Shown here piece after piece: positions 12,900 through 23,056 of a stretch of 46,016 nt of DNA. Every line of letters starts with the position of its first letter. The stretch's first letter is position 1. This DNA is from a virus. The stretch covers positions 1-46,016 of the IMG/VR virus record IMGVR_UViG_3300037071_005032; one strand, given 5' to 3'. Both the position numbers and the translations under genes were made by a program. Under the pieces are notes generated by a model that saw only the letters and a program-made list of their open reading frames with translations, was not told the origin of the DNA and made no database searches.

Positions 12900-14702
12900 A
12901 TGTCTGAGTACAGCCGGGAGCGTCAAGAAGAGGTCGTCGCCGCCGTCAAGGAGCGCAAGGAGCGCTGGACCGCGATGCGCTCCCGTCAGAACGCGATCCG
13001 CGCGCTCGTCGAGAAACGGTGGTCGGCGGTGTTCCCCGACGACTCCATCGACGTCGCCGAACCGATGATCTCCAACGTCTTCCGCACCACGATCGAGGAC
13101 GGTGGACGTCTGTTCGCCGAGGCTCAGCCATCGGAGCGCACGCAGGCCCCGAAGCTCGGCAAGGGACAGGCCAACCGCAACGAGGACCGCGAGAAGGCGC
13201 TGACCGCCTACAACCAGGGGTCGCGGATCTACGACAACCTCGAGTACATCGGCCAGGACATGATCGCCGGCGGCTACACGGCGCTGAAGGTCTGGCCCAA
13301 CTTCCGAAAGCCCGCATCCGAGCGGTTCCCGGTGTTCCGCCGCATCGACCCGCTCACGGTGCTGCCGGAGCCGCGCTGGGCCCCGGATCGCCCGACCGAG
13401 ACCGTCATCGTCAACTACACGATGCCGATCCACGAGCTCGAGCGTCAGTTCCCCCAAGAGATCGGGGAGCTGATGCGGCGCATGGCGGATGCGAAGGTCG
13501 AGAAGCTCCGTCGCTCCGGCTACTCGATGGAGACCGTCACGAAGCACCCCGACGCCGTCGGGACCCCCCCGGAGTTCGAGATCGTCGACTTCTACGGGAC
13601 CGCCTACGTCTGCAGGGTCGCGTTGTACTGCGATCCCGACACCGGGGCCGATGAGGCCGTGACGCTGATTGAGCGCGACAACGAGACCGGTCTGTGTCCG
13701 GTCCAGCTCGCCTACCGGCCCACGTGGTCGGCCGAGCCGCTCGGACAGATGGATGACACGAAGGGCGTGCACCTCACGCGGAACCGATACATGCGCCTGC
13801 TGCTCGACTACTTCATCGACATGGTCTACGGCGGAAAGCTCACGTGGAACGTGCTGAACCCCCACGAGAAGGGCCCCGGCACCGTCTACAAGGGGCTCGG
13901 TCCCGACGCGTTCATGAAACCGGTCACGCCGGAAGCTCCGGGGTTCCAAGCGCTTCAGGTGCTGAACATGTTAGAGGCCGAGGGCCGTTCGGGCGCCGTC
14001 GCACCGGAATCGCGCGAGGGCAACGTCGACCTGAACAAGGCGACCGCCGCGTTCCTGTCGAAAGCTCAAGGACAGCTCCGCTCAGTCATCGCTTCGCTGC
14101 AGCGGTCCTTCGCCGCCGCGAAACGCAACGCGAACGAGGTCGCGTTCGCCCAGGACGAGATGTGGTGCAACGCCGAGCGCAAGCTCATCACCGGCATCGC
14201 GCGCGGCCGGCGGTTCGAGACGACCTACACCCCGAAGCTGACGATCGCGGGCGACTACCAGAACACCGTCGAGTACGGTCCGGCGTCGGGGTTGGACATG
14301 CCGACGTACCAGATCCTCGTCAACCAGAAGTTGCAGCTCGGGTCGATCTCGGTGGAGACCGCGCTCGAGCAGGACCCGACCGTGGTCGACGTCGACAACG
14401 AGCTGTCGCGCATCGCCGAGGGGAGGTTGCGGGACTCGCTCATCGAAGGGCTGTCGCTCCCGGACGTTCCGCTCGAGGTGCGCGCGAAGGCGTGGGACGC
14501 GTTCTCGACGGCCACGAACATCGACGACGCCCTACGCGGAGTCGTTGCCGCAGCGGTCACCCCGGCACCAGCGGTTCCTCCCGCGCCGATGCCGGGGGGG
14601 GCCGCTATGGGCGGTCCGCCGGGCGTTCCCGGAGCCGAGGCACCGGCGGCCACACCCCTTCCACCGCTTGACATGATGCGGAAACTAGCGACCCGGAGGT
14701 GA
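12900..14702 (+). CDS. Portal protein
   Basis: 600 residues, ATG 12900, nine bases after the terminase stop. It has the usual long alpha-helical start (RERQEEVVAAVKERKERW), a central region with DMIAGGYTALKVWPNF and RIDPLTVLPEP, helical wing segments, and a low-complexity Ala/Pro/Gly C-terminus (from about 555). Position after TerL and size fit the dodecameric ring through which DNA is packaged. No exact family was recognised by eye. Confidence 0.8.
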   Translation: MSEYSRERQEEVVAAVKERKERWTAMRSRQNAIRALVEKRWSAVFPDDSIDVAEPMISNVFRTTIEDGGRLFAEAQPSERTQAPKLGKGQANRNEDREKALTAYNQGSRIYDNLEYIGQDMIAGGYTALKVWPNFRKPASERFPVFRRIDPLTVLPEPRWAPDRPTETVIVNYTMPIHELERQFPQEIGELMRRMADAKVEKLRRSGYSMETVTKHPDAVGTPPEFEIVDFYGTAYVCRVALYCDPDTGADEAVTLIERDNETGLCPVQLAYRPTWSAEPLGQMDDTKGVHLTRNRYMRLLLDYFIDMVYGGKLTWNVLNPHEKGPGTVYKGLGPDAFMKPVTPEAPGFQALQVLNMLEAEGRSGAVAPESREGNVDLNKATAAFLSKAQGQLRSVIASLQRSFAAAKRNANEVAFAQDEMWCNAERKLITGIARGRRFETTYTPKLTIAGDYQNTVEYGPASGLDMPTYQILVNQKLQLGSISVETALEQDPTVVDVDNELSRIAEGRLRDSLIEGLSLPDVPLEVRAKAWDAFSTATNIDDALRGVVAAAVTPAPAVPPAPMPGGAAMGGPPGVPGAEAPAATPLPPLDMMRKLATRR

Positions 14703-14707
14703 CGAAG

Positions 14708-15001
14708 ATGGCAAAGACGAAGACCAGCAAGGCGAAGAAAGCCGATTACGTGATCGAGGCCGATGGGCTGACGTGGATCGACCCGACCGGGGGCGCATGG
14801 TCACCGGTCGCGTGCGGCGAGCATCGCTCCATCGCTCCGCACGAGTTCTCGACCGACGACGAGGATGAGGCGCCCAAGGGCTACCAGCAGTCGTGCGAGG
14901 AGTGCGTGGCCGAGCTTGCCTCGACCGTCGACCAGTACAACCGTTCCTCGCACATCGAGCCGGGTGCCTCGGCCGAGGAGCGGCGTAAGGTCCGCGCGTA
15001 G
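14708..15001 (+). CDS. Small hypothetical protein with Cys/His cluster
   Basis: 97 residues. ATG 14708 is preferred to GTG 14699 because GGAGGTGA lies 3-10 bases upstream. Basic N-terminus (AKTKTSKAKKADY), a beta start (VIEADGLTWIDPTGG), then CGEHRSIAPHEF and CEECV, a plausible zinc site. Lies between portal and virion genes; function unknown. Confidence 0.65.
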   Translation: MAKTKTSKAKKADYVIEADGLTWIDPTGGAWSPVACGEHRSIAPHEFSTDDEDEAPKGYQQSCEECVAELASTVDQYNRSSHIEPGASAEERRKVRA

Positions 15002-15006
15002 GACCG

Positions 15007-15396
15007 ATGCCGCGACCGGGAACCATCGAGCCGCGCGCCGGTGCTGATGCTCCGTTCGGTGCCACGGCAGCACTTCAGCGGATGGCCCAAGCCATCCCAG
15101 TCACGGCCGAACAGGCCGCGGCAGCACCGAACCAGCCGAAAGACGCGGCTCCCGACCCCGAGCTCGATCCGAACGTCGAGCTGAACGGCGGATACGACAA
15201 GGCGCTGTTCGGCGCGACCGCGCGGCCCGATGAGCCCGTGACGCACGGCGCTCCGTTCGGCGACGGGGCCAACTGGACGCCCAAGCCCAACGAGGACGAC
15301 TACACGTTCCTGCTCCGCGTCGCCGACGACCTCGACGCCTCTCCGCTCGCTCGTTCCCTGCAGACCTACACCGCGAAGATCCGTCGGGGGGTCTAA
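15007..15396 (+). CDS. Hypothetical virion-region protein
   Basis: 129 residues, ATG 15007. Ala/Pro-rich N-terminal half with two similar segments (GADAPFGATAALQ, then GAPFGDGANW) and a C-terminal helix (DDYTFLLRVADDLDASPLARSLQTYTAKIRRG). The stop overlaps the giant-protein start (TAATG). May be a partner or chaperone of the giant protein; that is inferred from position only. Confidence 0.6.
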   Translation: MPRPGTIEPRAGADAPFGATAALQRMAQAIPVTAEQAAAAPNQPKDAAPDPELDPNVELNGGYDKALFGATARPDEPVTHGAPFGDGANWTPKPNEDDYTFLLRVADDLDASPLARSLQTYTAKIRRGV

Positions 15397-18300
15397 TGCC
15401 CCAGCAGGCCGGGGGCACCGGTGGGGAGGAGTTCCCCCAACCGATCCCCACCGATACGATGCTCGACAACCGGCCGCCGCCGGTACGAAAGACCCCTGAG
15501 CAGCGACTCGCCCACATCGAGGATCTGTCGGGCGGAACGCTCCCGTCTTCCCTCGGACTGGCGCTCGCGCAGTCGAACATGGACGACCCCGGCATCGCGC
15601 GCGCATCGACGCTGCTCGCCCATCAGTTCGATCTTCCTCCGTCGTGGTTCTTCGACAAGTCACGGCCCGCGATCGTCGACTTCGCACGCGCGCGGCGTGA
15701 GGACTACACCGCGCCGGTGGCTTCCTTCCACGAACCCGGCGACCCGACGCGCGACCTCTCGTGGGCCACCGCGAAACGTATCGTGCGCCCGTTCGAACCG
15801 GCGGTCATCTCCTCGATCCTCGGCTCTAAGGGTTACGTCGAGGGTGACCCCAAGACCGCGCGACTCATCAAGGTCGTCGAGGCGATGGCCCCGATCGCTG
15901 GTGAGGACGTCGCGTTCACCAACGTCCTAGCCGCGGCGGAGCAGATAGCTTCCTCCCAGCTTGACCCCACGCTGTTCGCCTCCAACCTACGGGTCGCTGC
16001 GTCCTCGCCGTCGCTCCCGCCGCTCGCCTCGATCGCGCTCGCCCAAGAGGCGACCGAGCAGGGACTTGCGTTCCAGACTCTCGCCGATGTCGCGAAGCTC
16101 GCGATCCCCGACGTCGCTGAAGGCATCGACCAGGCAGCCGAGCTCCGTCGGCGACGCGATCAACTGACACCGGAGTACATCGCGGTGCACCCCGAACTCG
16201 CGGCGCCACAGCTCCCCGGAACCCCCGGATACGTCGAGCCCGGCCAACTCCTCAAGGCATCGCTCGGTGCTGGGGTCGTCGGCGCGTTCCAGCTCCCCGG
16301 CCGCCTCGCGGACATGATCCAGGAGCGCCAGATGGACTACGTCATCGCCGGCCAGGAGCTCGCGGCCCAGACGAAGATCCCGTTCTCGAACTCGATCGTC
16401 GGCAAGGCCGTCGGCAAGGTGCTGAACGTCATCAACCGTCCGCTCGGCGCGATCGTGCGCGTCGGGTTCACCCCGATCACATCCTTCACCGATAAGAACC
16501 CAGGGTTCGATACCGAGGGGTTCCGCGATGCGTGGGACATCCTCAAGGGAGCGACGAACGAGTTCACCGAGCTCGAGGAGGCCGGGGTCCCGTGGTACAT
16601 GACCGCCGCGGTCGAACTCGCCATCTCGGTCGGGTTCGACGTGCCGGGAACGAACATCCACGTCCCCTCGCTCGATCCGCTCATCTTCATCGGCCAGATG
16701 CGCGCCTCGACGAACCTCGGCCGCACGGTCTTCGGTGTCGCCGAGAAAGGCCAGATCGACCGGTGGCCGTCCTTCGTCGAGAACTGGATCCGCGGTCCGG
16801 TCGGCAAGATCGGGGACATGCGCAATCTGTCGGTGTCGAAGTACCTGCTGCGCGAGGCCGACCGCGCGCGCAACCCCGAGATCGCGTTCACACGGGCTGT
16901 GGACAACTTCCGCACGACGTTCGGGACCGAGGGTATACACCCGATGGTCTCGGAGCGGATCTGGCGATGGGCGAACTCGACGCGCGGCAAGATCCCCGAG
17001 GAGATGCGCCTGCGCGGTGTTGAAGGCGTGCTGCTCGGCGGGCTCGGCGTAACGCCGGAGATCGGGTCGCTGTCCGAAGACGTCTCGCGTTACGTGCGCG
17101 CCGCGCGCGAGACGACGAGGGTCGAGCTTCCCCCCGCGATCGAGGCGATGGCGAGGTTCAACGCCAACCGCGGGCCGGTCGCCGTCGCCGAGGGGCTGGG
17201 CCACGATGCCGAGACCGCGCTCGGCGTGCTTTCTGACACGAGCCTGTCCCTCGTCAACCACGGTGCTCAGATGGTCGAGCTCCCCCGTCTCGCCGGTCCG
17301 GTGACGCGTCTGGAACACACGCTTCGGACCTCCGGCATGGCCGACACCGGAATGGGCCGTTGGGTGCGCCACGTCGTCGGGCTGGCACCCCGTCAGGTCG
17401 GGACGTCGCTCGTGCTGAACATCGAGGAGGCCGGTCAGGCCGAGCGCGACTTCCAGCGCTACCTCATCCGCTCGCGCCTGTACTCGCCGGAGGAGATCGC
17501 GAAGGGACGGCTCGAGTTCAACGCGGCCGTGCGCGCCGATAACCCGACGCGCGAGCTGAACTTCATGGACGTGATGCAGCGCTACGACAAGGACTCGATC
17601 TCACGCCTCGCCAAGTCCTACGGGATCGACCAGTCGTGGATGGACGACATCGTCGAGAAGCTCGACTCGAAGTTCGGCTCCCGGCGCAAGCAGGTCTTCG
17701 GTGTGGAGACGAAGACCGGGGCGACCGGTACGCTCGAGCCGCAGGAGGTCCGCGACCCGTTCATGGTGACCCAGCGGCCGAACGAGTGGACGCTTCACGA
17801 CCCGGTGAAGATGCGTGAGGGCATCGCGGAGACGATCGGCACGTGGCGCCAGTACCGCTCGGCCATCGCCAAGCACTTCCCTGCCGGGGTTCCCGGAGCC
17901 AAGCCCGTGCACATCCCGCTCCGCCGGTTCACCGACGACATGGGCGACCTGCTCGTTCGCGATCTGTTCATGTCGTGGTGGAAGCCGCTCGTCGTGGCCC
18001 GGCCCGCCTATGTCCTTCGCGTCGCCGGGCTCGAGGAGCAATCGCGTTTCATCGCCACGGTCGGACTGACCCGGCGTCTCGAATCCGGTCCGCACGGCGC
18101 GCGTGTGCTGTCACGGCTTGACGCGTTCCGTTCGGAGGCGCGCGGTGGCGGGTTCGCCGACATCCCGGTCGAGGGACTGACCGAGCCCCTGCGGTTCCCT
18201 CGACCGGGGATGCTCCCCAACGAGCCGCTCGCGAACAACGTCGCGTCCCGCTATGCGCTCGCCTCCGAGGAGGGTCCGGCGCGGCGGATGTTGCAGTCGA

Positions 18301-21300
18301 TGATGCCGGGCAAGTGGGGCGTCGTCGAGCCGAGCGACCCCCACTTCTACGACTGGTGGTTCAACGGGCTCGCGCATCAGTTCGGGCTCGATCCGCTCGG
18401 CCGGCGCTACCTCGACGACGTCGCGCGCGGGCTCGGCGAGCAGGAGTCCGCCGACGCCGCGATGCGCTGGCTGCTCGACGGCAAGGGCGAGGGTCCCCGC
18501 TACGTGCAGCGCCTCATGGGCCAACCGCTCGGCGAGGTTTCCATCGAGGCGATACGCGGCCAGGTCGAGCGCGGCGTTCGCATCGCTCGCGACCTCACGC
18601 GGGGGAACAAGAACATCGCGACGGCCGCGCGCGATGGGCTGCTCCGTCTCGAAGACCTCAAGCTCATCCCGAAGAAAGACCTTCCGCCGTTCGTCGCGGG
18701 TCCGCTCGCGCACGAACAGGTGCTCGCGAAGGTCGGGCCCGGCAAACGCGCGCTCGACGCGTGGACGCGCTGGATCCTCGAGGAGCCGACGAACCGTCTC
18801 TCCCGCCAGCCCTACTTCAAGTCGTGGTACGACCGCGTTTACCACGCGCTCGTGACCGAAGCGCAGGCGTCCGGGCAGGAACTCACGCCGGAGCTCATCA
18901 AGGGGTTTCAGCAGACGGCCAAGCGCTTCGGCGTGACGCAGGTGCGTCGCATCATGTTCGACCTCTCGCGTCAGGGACGGATCGACGAGATGACGTCGGG
19001 CCTCCTCGTGTTCGTCCAGCCCTACCTCGAGTGGCCGGTCGCCTGGTCCCGCATCATCCGTCAGAACCCCGCGGTCGTGGGCTACGTCACGCGACTGGGG
19101 CGTCTCGCGACGGAGTCGGGGTTCGTCCGCAAGGACCCGGACACCGGTGAGATGGTCGTCCCGCTGTCGTGGTGGGCCGGCGCCGCCCCGTTGCTGGCGG
19201 CCCTCACCGGCGGGCATATGTCCCCGGCGTTCAAGGGCGGCGGCTGGGAGCTGTCGGTCCCGCTGACCTCGTTCAACATGTTCGCGTCCTCGACGTTCGG
19301 CATCCCCACAGGCGGGCTCGCGGGCGACCTGCCGATCCCGCTGCCGAACTTCAACCCGGAGGCACTCGGTATCATCCAGCAGCTCGTCGCCCACGACGCG
19401 CTCGTCCCCGGCGACCTGAGTGCATCGCTCAAGGCGAAGCTGTCGTCGTGGCTGTTCGCCTACGGCGAGGTCTCCCCGGCCAACCCCGCGGCGCTATTGC
19501 CGGCGTACCTTCGCCACGGGCTCATGGCCGCGATGGGCGAGACGTGGTTCAAGAAGGAGACGGACCTGCAGGCGACGAACTTCCTGCAGGTGCAGCAGGC
19601 GATGGGCCTCGAGCCGAACGCCGACCATGCCACCGCTCAGGCGCGCGAGTACGCGGGGCTCAGAGCGTTCTTCGCGTTCGTGTTCCCCGGCGCTCCTCGC
19701 ATCGAGTTCCCGACCGTCGAGATCGAGCGCGAGTGGTCCGACATGGTCGAGACCTCGCCGTCGTACTCCGACGCGATCACGGCTTGGGGCGTCAAGCACC
19801 CGGACCTGTCGCTCATCCCGCTCGCGCGCACGATGTGGGCCGCCGACAATCCCTCCCCGGTGCCGATCTCGCCGAACGCGTTCGTCGGCCAACTCCTCGA
19901 GACCAAGGGCGCTGAGCAGTTCGCGAAGGACCATCCGCGCTGGGTCTGGGCGATCATCCCGCACGAGTTGCAGGAGGGCGAGCTCGACTTCGGATCGTGG
20001 TTCGCCCAGCTCGCCTCGGGCCAGCGCGAGGTGCTATCCCCGGAGCGGTTCCTCGGTGAGGATCAGATCCAGAAGGGTTGGGACGCCTATTTCATGGAGC
20101 GCGATGCGTGGCTCGCGTGGCAGGAGGCGCATCCCCAGATCGGTATCGGCGATCCGTCGTATGAGCAGAAGTCCAACGAGTACCAGCTCGCGATCGAAGA
20201 CCTCCGCGAGACGAACCCGGACTGGGGCGTCATCTCCGGCAACATCGACATCTCCGGCGTCGACCCGAACGTCATGGCGGAATCGCGTTCACTCGCGCGC
20301 GACAAGACGTTCACCAAGACCGACGTCGGCAAGGGCCTCGTCGCCTACCTCGCGCTCCGCGACAGCATCTCCGACGATCTTGCGGCCCACGGCGCCTCGT
20401 CGATCCAGACGGTGCTCGCTGAACGCCTCGGTCTGGCGAGCGAGTTCACCGACGGTGTGGCCGACATCGTGGACCAGTACCCGGACTTCAACACCGCCTA
20501 CCGCCTGTTCTTCGCCTCGGACCTGCAACACGTGGAGACGGCCGGGGACAAGGCACTCGCGGGTGTTCCCCAAGACGTCTACGACGACAAGATCACGCCC
20601 TGGTGGGATCGGTACGAGCGGCTGAAGGACAAGCCGAACCTCGCGGGCAACGTGAACGACCGCAACGCCGCATACGAGGGGATCCGGATGTTCGTCGAGC
20701 GGGCCTACGAGGAGTTCCCGCGTTCCCAGAACCCGATGATCCTTCGCTGGAAGACCTATGACGATTCCGAGCGCCAGGACTACCTCGTGTCGATGATCGG
20801 TCGATCCTACGGGTTCAACTCGCGGTTCGACCGGGTCGAGCTGCTCGGCGACAAGAGCTCGAAGGCGGCCGAGAAGTTCTGGACCGACTACAACACCGCG
20901 CGCACCGCGATCTCGAACCAGGACGACCACGACCCGAACTTCGCCGCCGGCGACGCCTACACCGCGCTCGACCGCTGGGTGCTCGGGCAGGCGGCGAAGA
21001 ACCCCATCATCCGCAACCAGCTCGAGGCGTCGAACACGTGGGGGTACGCGTTCCGCAAGGTGCTCCCCGAGATGTTCCCCCAGCGGCGCCGATCCCAACC
21101 GTACTGGGACGCGTTCCTTGACTCGGTTGCGACGGTTCAGCAGGTGGTCATCGCGAAGGAGTTGCATGGCGACGCTTCGTTCGACCCCAACGAGAAGGTT
21201 CTGTACACGCGGCTGAAGGAAGTGTTGGAGGGGTACGTGGGCACGTTGCGTGAGGAGAACCTTCAGTTCCGCGAACAGTGGCGCTTCCTCGAGGACGCTT

Positions 21301-21386
21301 CCGGTCCTGACCCATTGCTCGACTACTTCATGCCCGCGGTGTTCTTCGCTACAGGCAGCGACCAGTTGAACAAGATCGGTTCCTGA
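15396..21386 (+). CDS. Giant (1996-aa) putative internal virion / ejection protein
   Basis: 1996 residues, the largest gene here (13% of the genome), ATG 15396. Mostly alpha-helical with no signal peptide. Residues about 1130-1330 resemble regions of large polyvalent or inner-core virion proteins: NRLSRQPYFKSWYDRVYHAL, then RRIMFDLSRQGRID, LLVFVQPYLEWPVAWSRII and the hydrophobic WWAGAAPLLAALTGGHM. A glycine-rich hydrophobic stretch (about 1290-1350) might enter membranes. No polymerase, peptidase or lysozyme motif was found by eye. Lying between portal and scaffold, it is most likely packaged in the head and ejected with DNA. The exact function is unknown. Confidence 0.6.
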   Translation: MPQQAGGTGGEEFPQPIPTDTMLDNRPPPVRKTPEQRLAHIEDLSGGTLPSSLGLALAQSNMDDPGIARASTLLAHQFDLPPSWFFDKSRPAIVDFARARREDYTAPVASFHEPGDPTRDLSWATAKRIVRPFEPAVISSILGSKGYVEGDPKTARLIKVVEAMAPIAGEDVAFTNVLAAAEQIASSQLDPTLFASNLRVAASSPSLPPLASIALAQEATEQGLAFQTLADVAKLAIPDVAEGIDQAAELRRRRDQLTPEYIAVHPELAAPQLPGTPGYVEPGQLLKASLGAGVVGAFQLPGRLADMIQERQMDYVIAGQELAAQTKIPFSNSIVGKAVGKVLNVINRPLGAIVRVGFTPITSFTDKNPGFDTEGFRDAWDILKGATNEFTELEEAGVPWYMTAAVELAISVGFDVPGTNIHVPSLDPLIFIGQMRASTNLGRTVFGVAEKGQIDRWPSFVENWIRGPVGKIGDMRNLSVSKYLLREADRARNPEIAFTRAVDNFRTTFGTEGIHPMVSERIWRWANSTRGKIPEEMRLRGVEGVLLGGLGVTPEIGSLSEDVSRYVRAARETTRVELPPAIEAMARFNANRGPVAVAEGLGHDAETALGVLSDTSLSLVNHGAQMVELPRLAGPVTRLEHTLRTSGMADTGMGRWVRHVVGLAPRQVGTSLVLNIEEAGQAERDFQRYLIRSRLYSPEEIAKGRLEFNAAVRADNPTRELNFMDVMQRYDKDSISRLAKSYGIDQSWMDDIVEKLDSKFGSRRKQVFGVETKTGATGTLEPQEVRDPFMVTQRPNEWTLHDPVKMREGIAETIGTWRQYRSAIAKHFPAGVPGAKPVHIPLRRFTDDMGDLLVRDLFMSWWKPLVVARPAYVLRVAGLEEQSRFIATVGLTRRLESGPHGARVLSRLDAFRSEARGGGFADIPVEGLTEPLRFPRPGMLPNEPLANNVASRYALASEEGPARRMLQSMMPGKWGVVEPSDPHFYDWWFNGLAHQFGLDPLGRRYLDDVARGLGEQESADAAMRWLLDGKGEGPRYVQRLMGQPLGEVSIEAIRGQVERGVRIARDLTRGNKNIATAARDGLLRLEDLKLIPKKDLPPFVAGPLAHEQVLAKVGPGKRALDAWTRWILEEPTNRLSRQPYFKSWYDRVYHALVTEAQASGQELTPELIKGFQQTAKRFGVTQVRRIMFDLSRQGRIDEMTSGLLVFVQPYLEWPVAWSRIIRQNPAVVGYVTRLGRLATESGFVRKDPDTGEMVVPLSWWAGAAPLLAALTGGHMSPAFKGGGWELSVPLTSFNMFASSTFGIPTGGLAGDLPIPLPNFNPEALGIIQQLVAHDALVPGDLSASLKAKLSSWLFAYGEVSPANPAALLPAYLRHGLMAAMGETWFKKETDLQATNFLQVQQAMGLEPNADHATAQAREYAGLRAFFAFVFPGAPRIEFPTVEIEREWSDMVETSPSYSDAITAWGVKHPDLSLIPLARTMWAADNPSPVPISPNAFVGQLLETKGAEQFAKDHPRWVWAIIPHELQEGELDFGSWFAQLASGQREVLSPERFLGEDQIQKGWDAYFMERDAWLAWQEAHPQIGIGDPSYEQKSNEYQLAIEDLRETNPDWGVISGNIDISGVDPNVMAESRSLARDKTFTKTDVGKGLVAYLALRDSISDDLAAHGASSIQTVLAERLGLASEFTDGVADIVDQYPDFNTAYRLFFASDLQHVETAGDKALAGVPQDVYDDKITPWWDRYERLKDKPNLAGNVNDRNAAYEGIRMFVERAYEEFPRSQNPMILRWKTYDDSERQDYLVSMIGRSYGFNSRFDRVELLGDKSSKAAEKFWTDYNTARTAISNQDDHDPNFAAGDAYTALDRWVLGQAAKNPIIRNQLEASNTWGYAFRKVLPEMFPQRRRSQPYWDAFLDSVATVQQVVIAKELHGDASFDPNEKVLYTRLKEVLEGYVGTLREENLQFREQWRFLEDASGPDPLLDYFMPAVFFATGSDQLNKIGS

Positions 21387-21814
21387 TGGGCGATCCGACC
21401 CCCACCGATACCAACCAAGGTGGGAACAACCCCTCGAGCGGTGGTGGAGGCGGCGGTTCCTCCGGTGGCGGTCCTTCCGGCATCGACCTCGGCGACATCC
21501 TGAGCGGTCTCGGTAGTGACAGTGGGTCCTCCTCCTCGAGCGGCTCCTCCTCCGGTGGGTCGTCGTCAGGTGGTGGTTCGGCGGCCGCGGCACCGGTCGA
21601 CCCGAACATCTCTCAGGGCCAGCGCGACTACTACGACATCTGGGGGACGCTGGCGCCGTTCGGCTACATCGAGGGCCTCGTGAAGTCTGGCATGAACCAC
21701 TTCGAGATCGTCGAGCACGAGCTGTCGAAGCCGCGCGCGCAGACGACCGTGTTCTATCGGGACAAGTTCGCCTACTACGCTGCGGCGGCTGCGCGCCTGT
21801 TCGGACGGCGATAG
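21386..21814 (+). CDS. Gly/Ser-linker protein with short C-terminal domain
   Basis: 142 residues, ATG 21386 overlapping the previous stop (TGATG). A Gly/Ser-rich linker (about 10-70) leads to a compact C-terminal domain (YYDIWGTLAPFGYIEGLVKSGMNHFEIVEHELSKPRAQ in outline). The last 50 residues may bind another virion protein, since flexible tethers of this sort often attach minor proteins. Family not recognised. Confidence 0.6.
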   Translation: MGDPTPTDTNQGGNNPSSGGGGGGSSGGGPSGIDLGDILSGLGSDSGSSSSSGSSSGGSSSGGGSAAAAPVDPNISQGQRDYYDIWGTLAPFGYIEGLVKSGMNHFEIVEHELSKPRAQTTVFYRDKFAYYAAAAARLFGRR

Positions 21815-23056
21815 ATGGCTTCCCACGCGCAGGTCACCGCCTACGCTAGGCGACTCGCGCGCGCGTACAACATCCCGCCCCAAGCCGCGCTCGCTGCGGT
21901 GAACGCCTACGAGGGCGACTTCAACGAGGACATCAACTGGCGCGAGACCCTCGACACGCTGATGGTCGGGTTGCGCGACCCGGCGCACCTTCCCCCGGGG
22001 ACCACTCCACCGATCGTTCCGGGCTGGGAATGGAACGGGACGAGGTGGAGGCGCGTGGGCTCCGGTGCCGGGCAGAACGGTGACACCCAAGGAGGCAACG
22101 GTGGACAAGGTCCAGGAGGCGGAGGCCAAGGTCCAAGCGGCGGAGGTGGCGGTCCTCAAGGCCAAGGAGGCGGTGGAGGCGGCCAGGGCGGCGCTCAGGG
22201 AGGCGGAGGTGGGCAAGGCGCGGGCCCCCCCGGTGGCGACATCAAGGTCGACGAACTCCGCTCGATTCTGCAGGGCTACGGGCTCAACGCTCGAGCGTTC
22301 GACCACCTGATCCACGAGGCCGTCGCCGAACAGTGGACCCCGTACCAGTTCGAGTCCGCGCTGTATGCCTCGGCGCCGTTCCACAAGATGTTCCCCGGCA
22401 TCTTCGACGGCTCGGGGGGCTTGAAGATGACGCCGGGGCAATACCTCAACCTGGTCTACGGTCAGGGCGGTTATCGCGACATCGCGCAGGAGTACGGGAT
22501 CAGCGTCAACCGGCGCAAGCTCGGTCAGCTCATCGAGGGCAACGTCTCGCCCGACGAGTTCGTCTTCCGCGCGCAGCTCCGCCAGACCGCCAAGGAGAAC
22601 GAGCCGTTCCGCACCGCGTTCAACGAACAGATCGCCGCGGCCGGCGGCACGCCGTTAGACCAGTCCGACTGGTTCGGCTTCCTCGCGGGCCAATCTACGC
22701 AAGAGCTCGAGAACCTGTGGGAGGCCGCGTCGCTTAGAACGACCGAGGGGCTGACGCTCACGGCGGCTGAGGCCAACGCTGCAGCCGGTGACATCGGCAA
22801 GCCCGGCGAGCGCGTCGACATGCGCGACATCGTCAACCAGGCGCGGTCGATCAAGGACTTCATCGCTCCGGAGCTGCAGGCCGCGGGACTGTCGGACGCG
22901 GACCTCGTCGTGCTCGAGTCAGGCGCGGACCCGAAGAACCTCGGTCCTCGGTTGGAGCAGATCGTCAAGAACCGCAAGGCGCTGCTCGCGGGTCCGCAGA
23001 CGCGGCTCGCCGCCGCCGGCGGAGGTCTGTATCCGACCGCGCGCGAGGGGTTCTGA
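21815..23056 (+). CDS. Hypothetical virion protein with glycine-rich linker
   Basis: 413 residues, ATG 21815 directly after the previous stop. An N-terminal helical domain (about 1-65) ends in PGWEWNGTRWRRVG. A Gly/Gln-rich linker (about 83-145) follows, then a helical C-terminal domain (150-413) with DELRSILQGYGLNARAF and YRDIAQEYGISVNRRKLGQL. Together with the preceding gene this gives two adjacent proteins built as domain-linker-domain. Probably minor head or ejection proteins. The linker frame has fewer GC third positions than its flanks. Confidence 0.6.
   Translation: MASHAQVTAYARRLARAYNIPPQAALAAVNAYEGDFNEDINWRETLDTLMVGLRDPAHLPPGTTPPIVPGWEWNGTRWRRVGSGAGQNGDTQGGNGGQGPGGGGQGPSGGGGGPQGQGGGGGGQGGAQGGGGGQGAGPPGGDIKVDELRSILQGYGLNARAFDHLIHEAVAEQWTPYQFESALYASAPFHKMFPGIFDGSGGLKMTPGQYLNLVYGQGGYRDIAQEYGISVNRRKLGQLIEGNVSPDEFVFRAQLRQTAKENEPFRTAFNEQIAAAGGTPLDQSDWFGFLAGQSTQELENLWEAASLRTTEGLTLTAAEANAAAGDIGKPGERVDMRDIVNQARSIKDFIAPELQAAGLSDADLVVLESGADPKNLGPRLEQIVKNRKALLAGPQTRLAAAGGGLYPTAREGF

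Noticed and set aside
18111-19394. 427-codon minus-strand frame opposite the giant protein
   Set aside because: Product is Arg/Glu/Leu-rich without motifs, and it is fully explained as a mirror of the coding strand.
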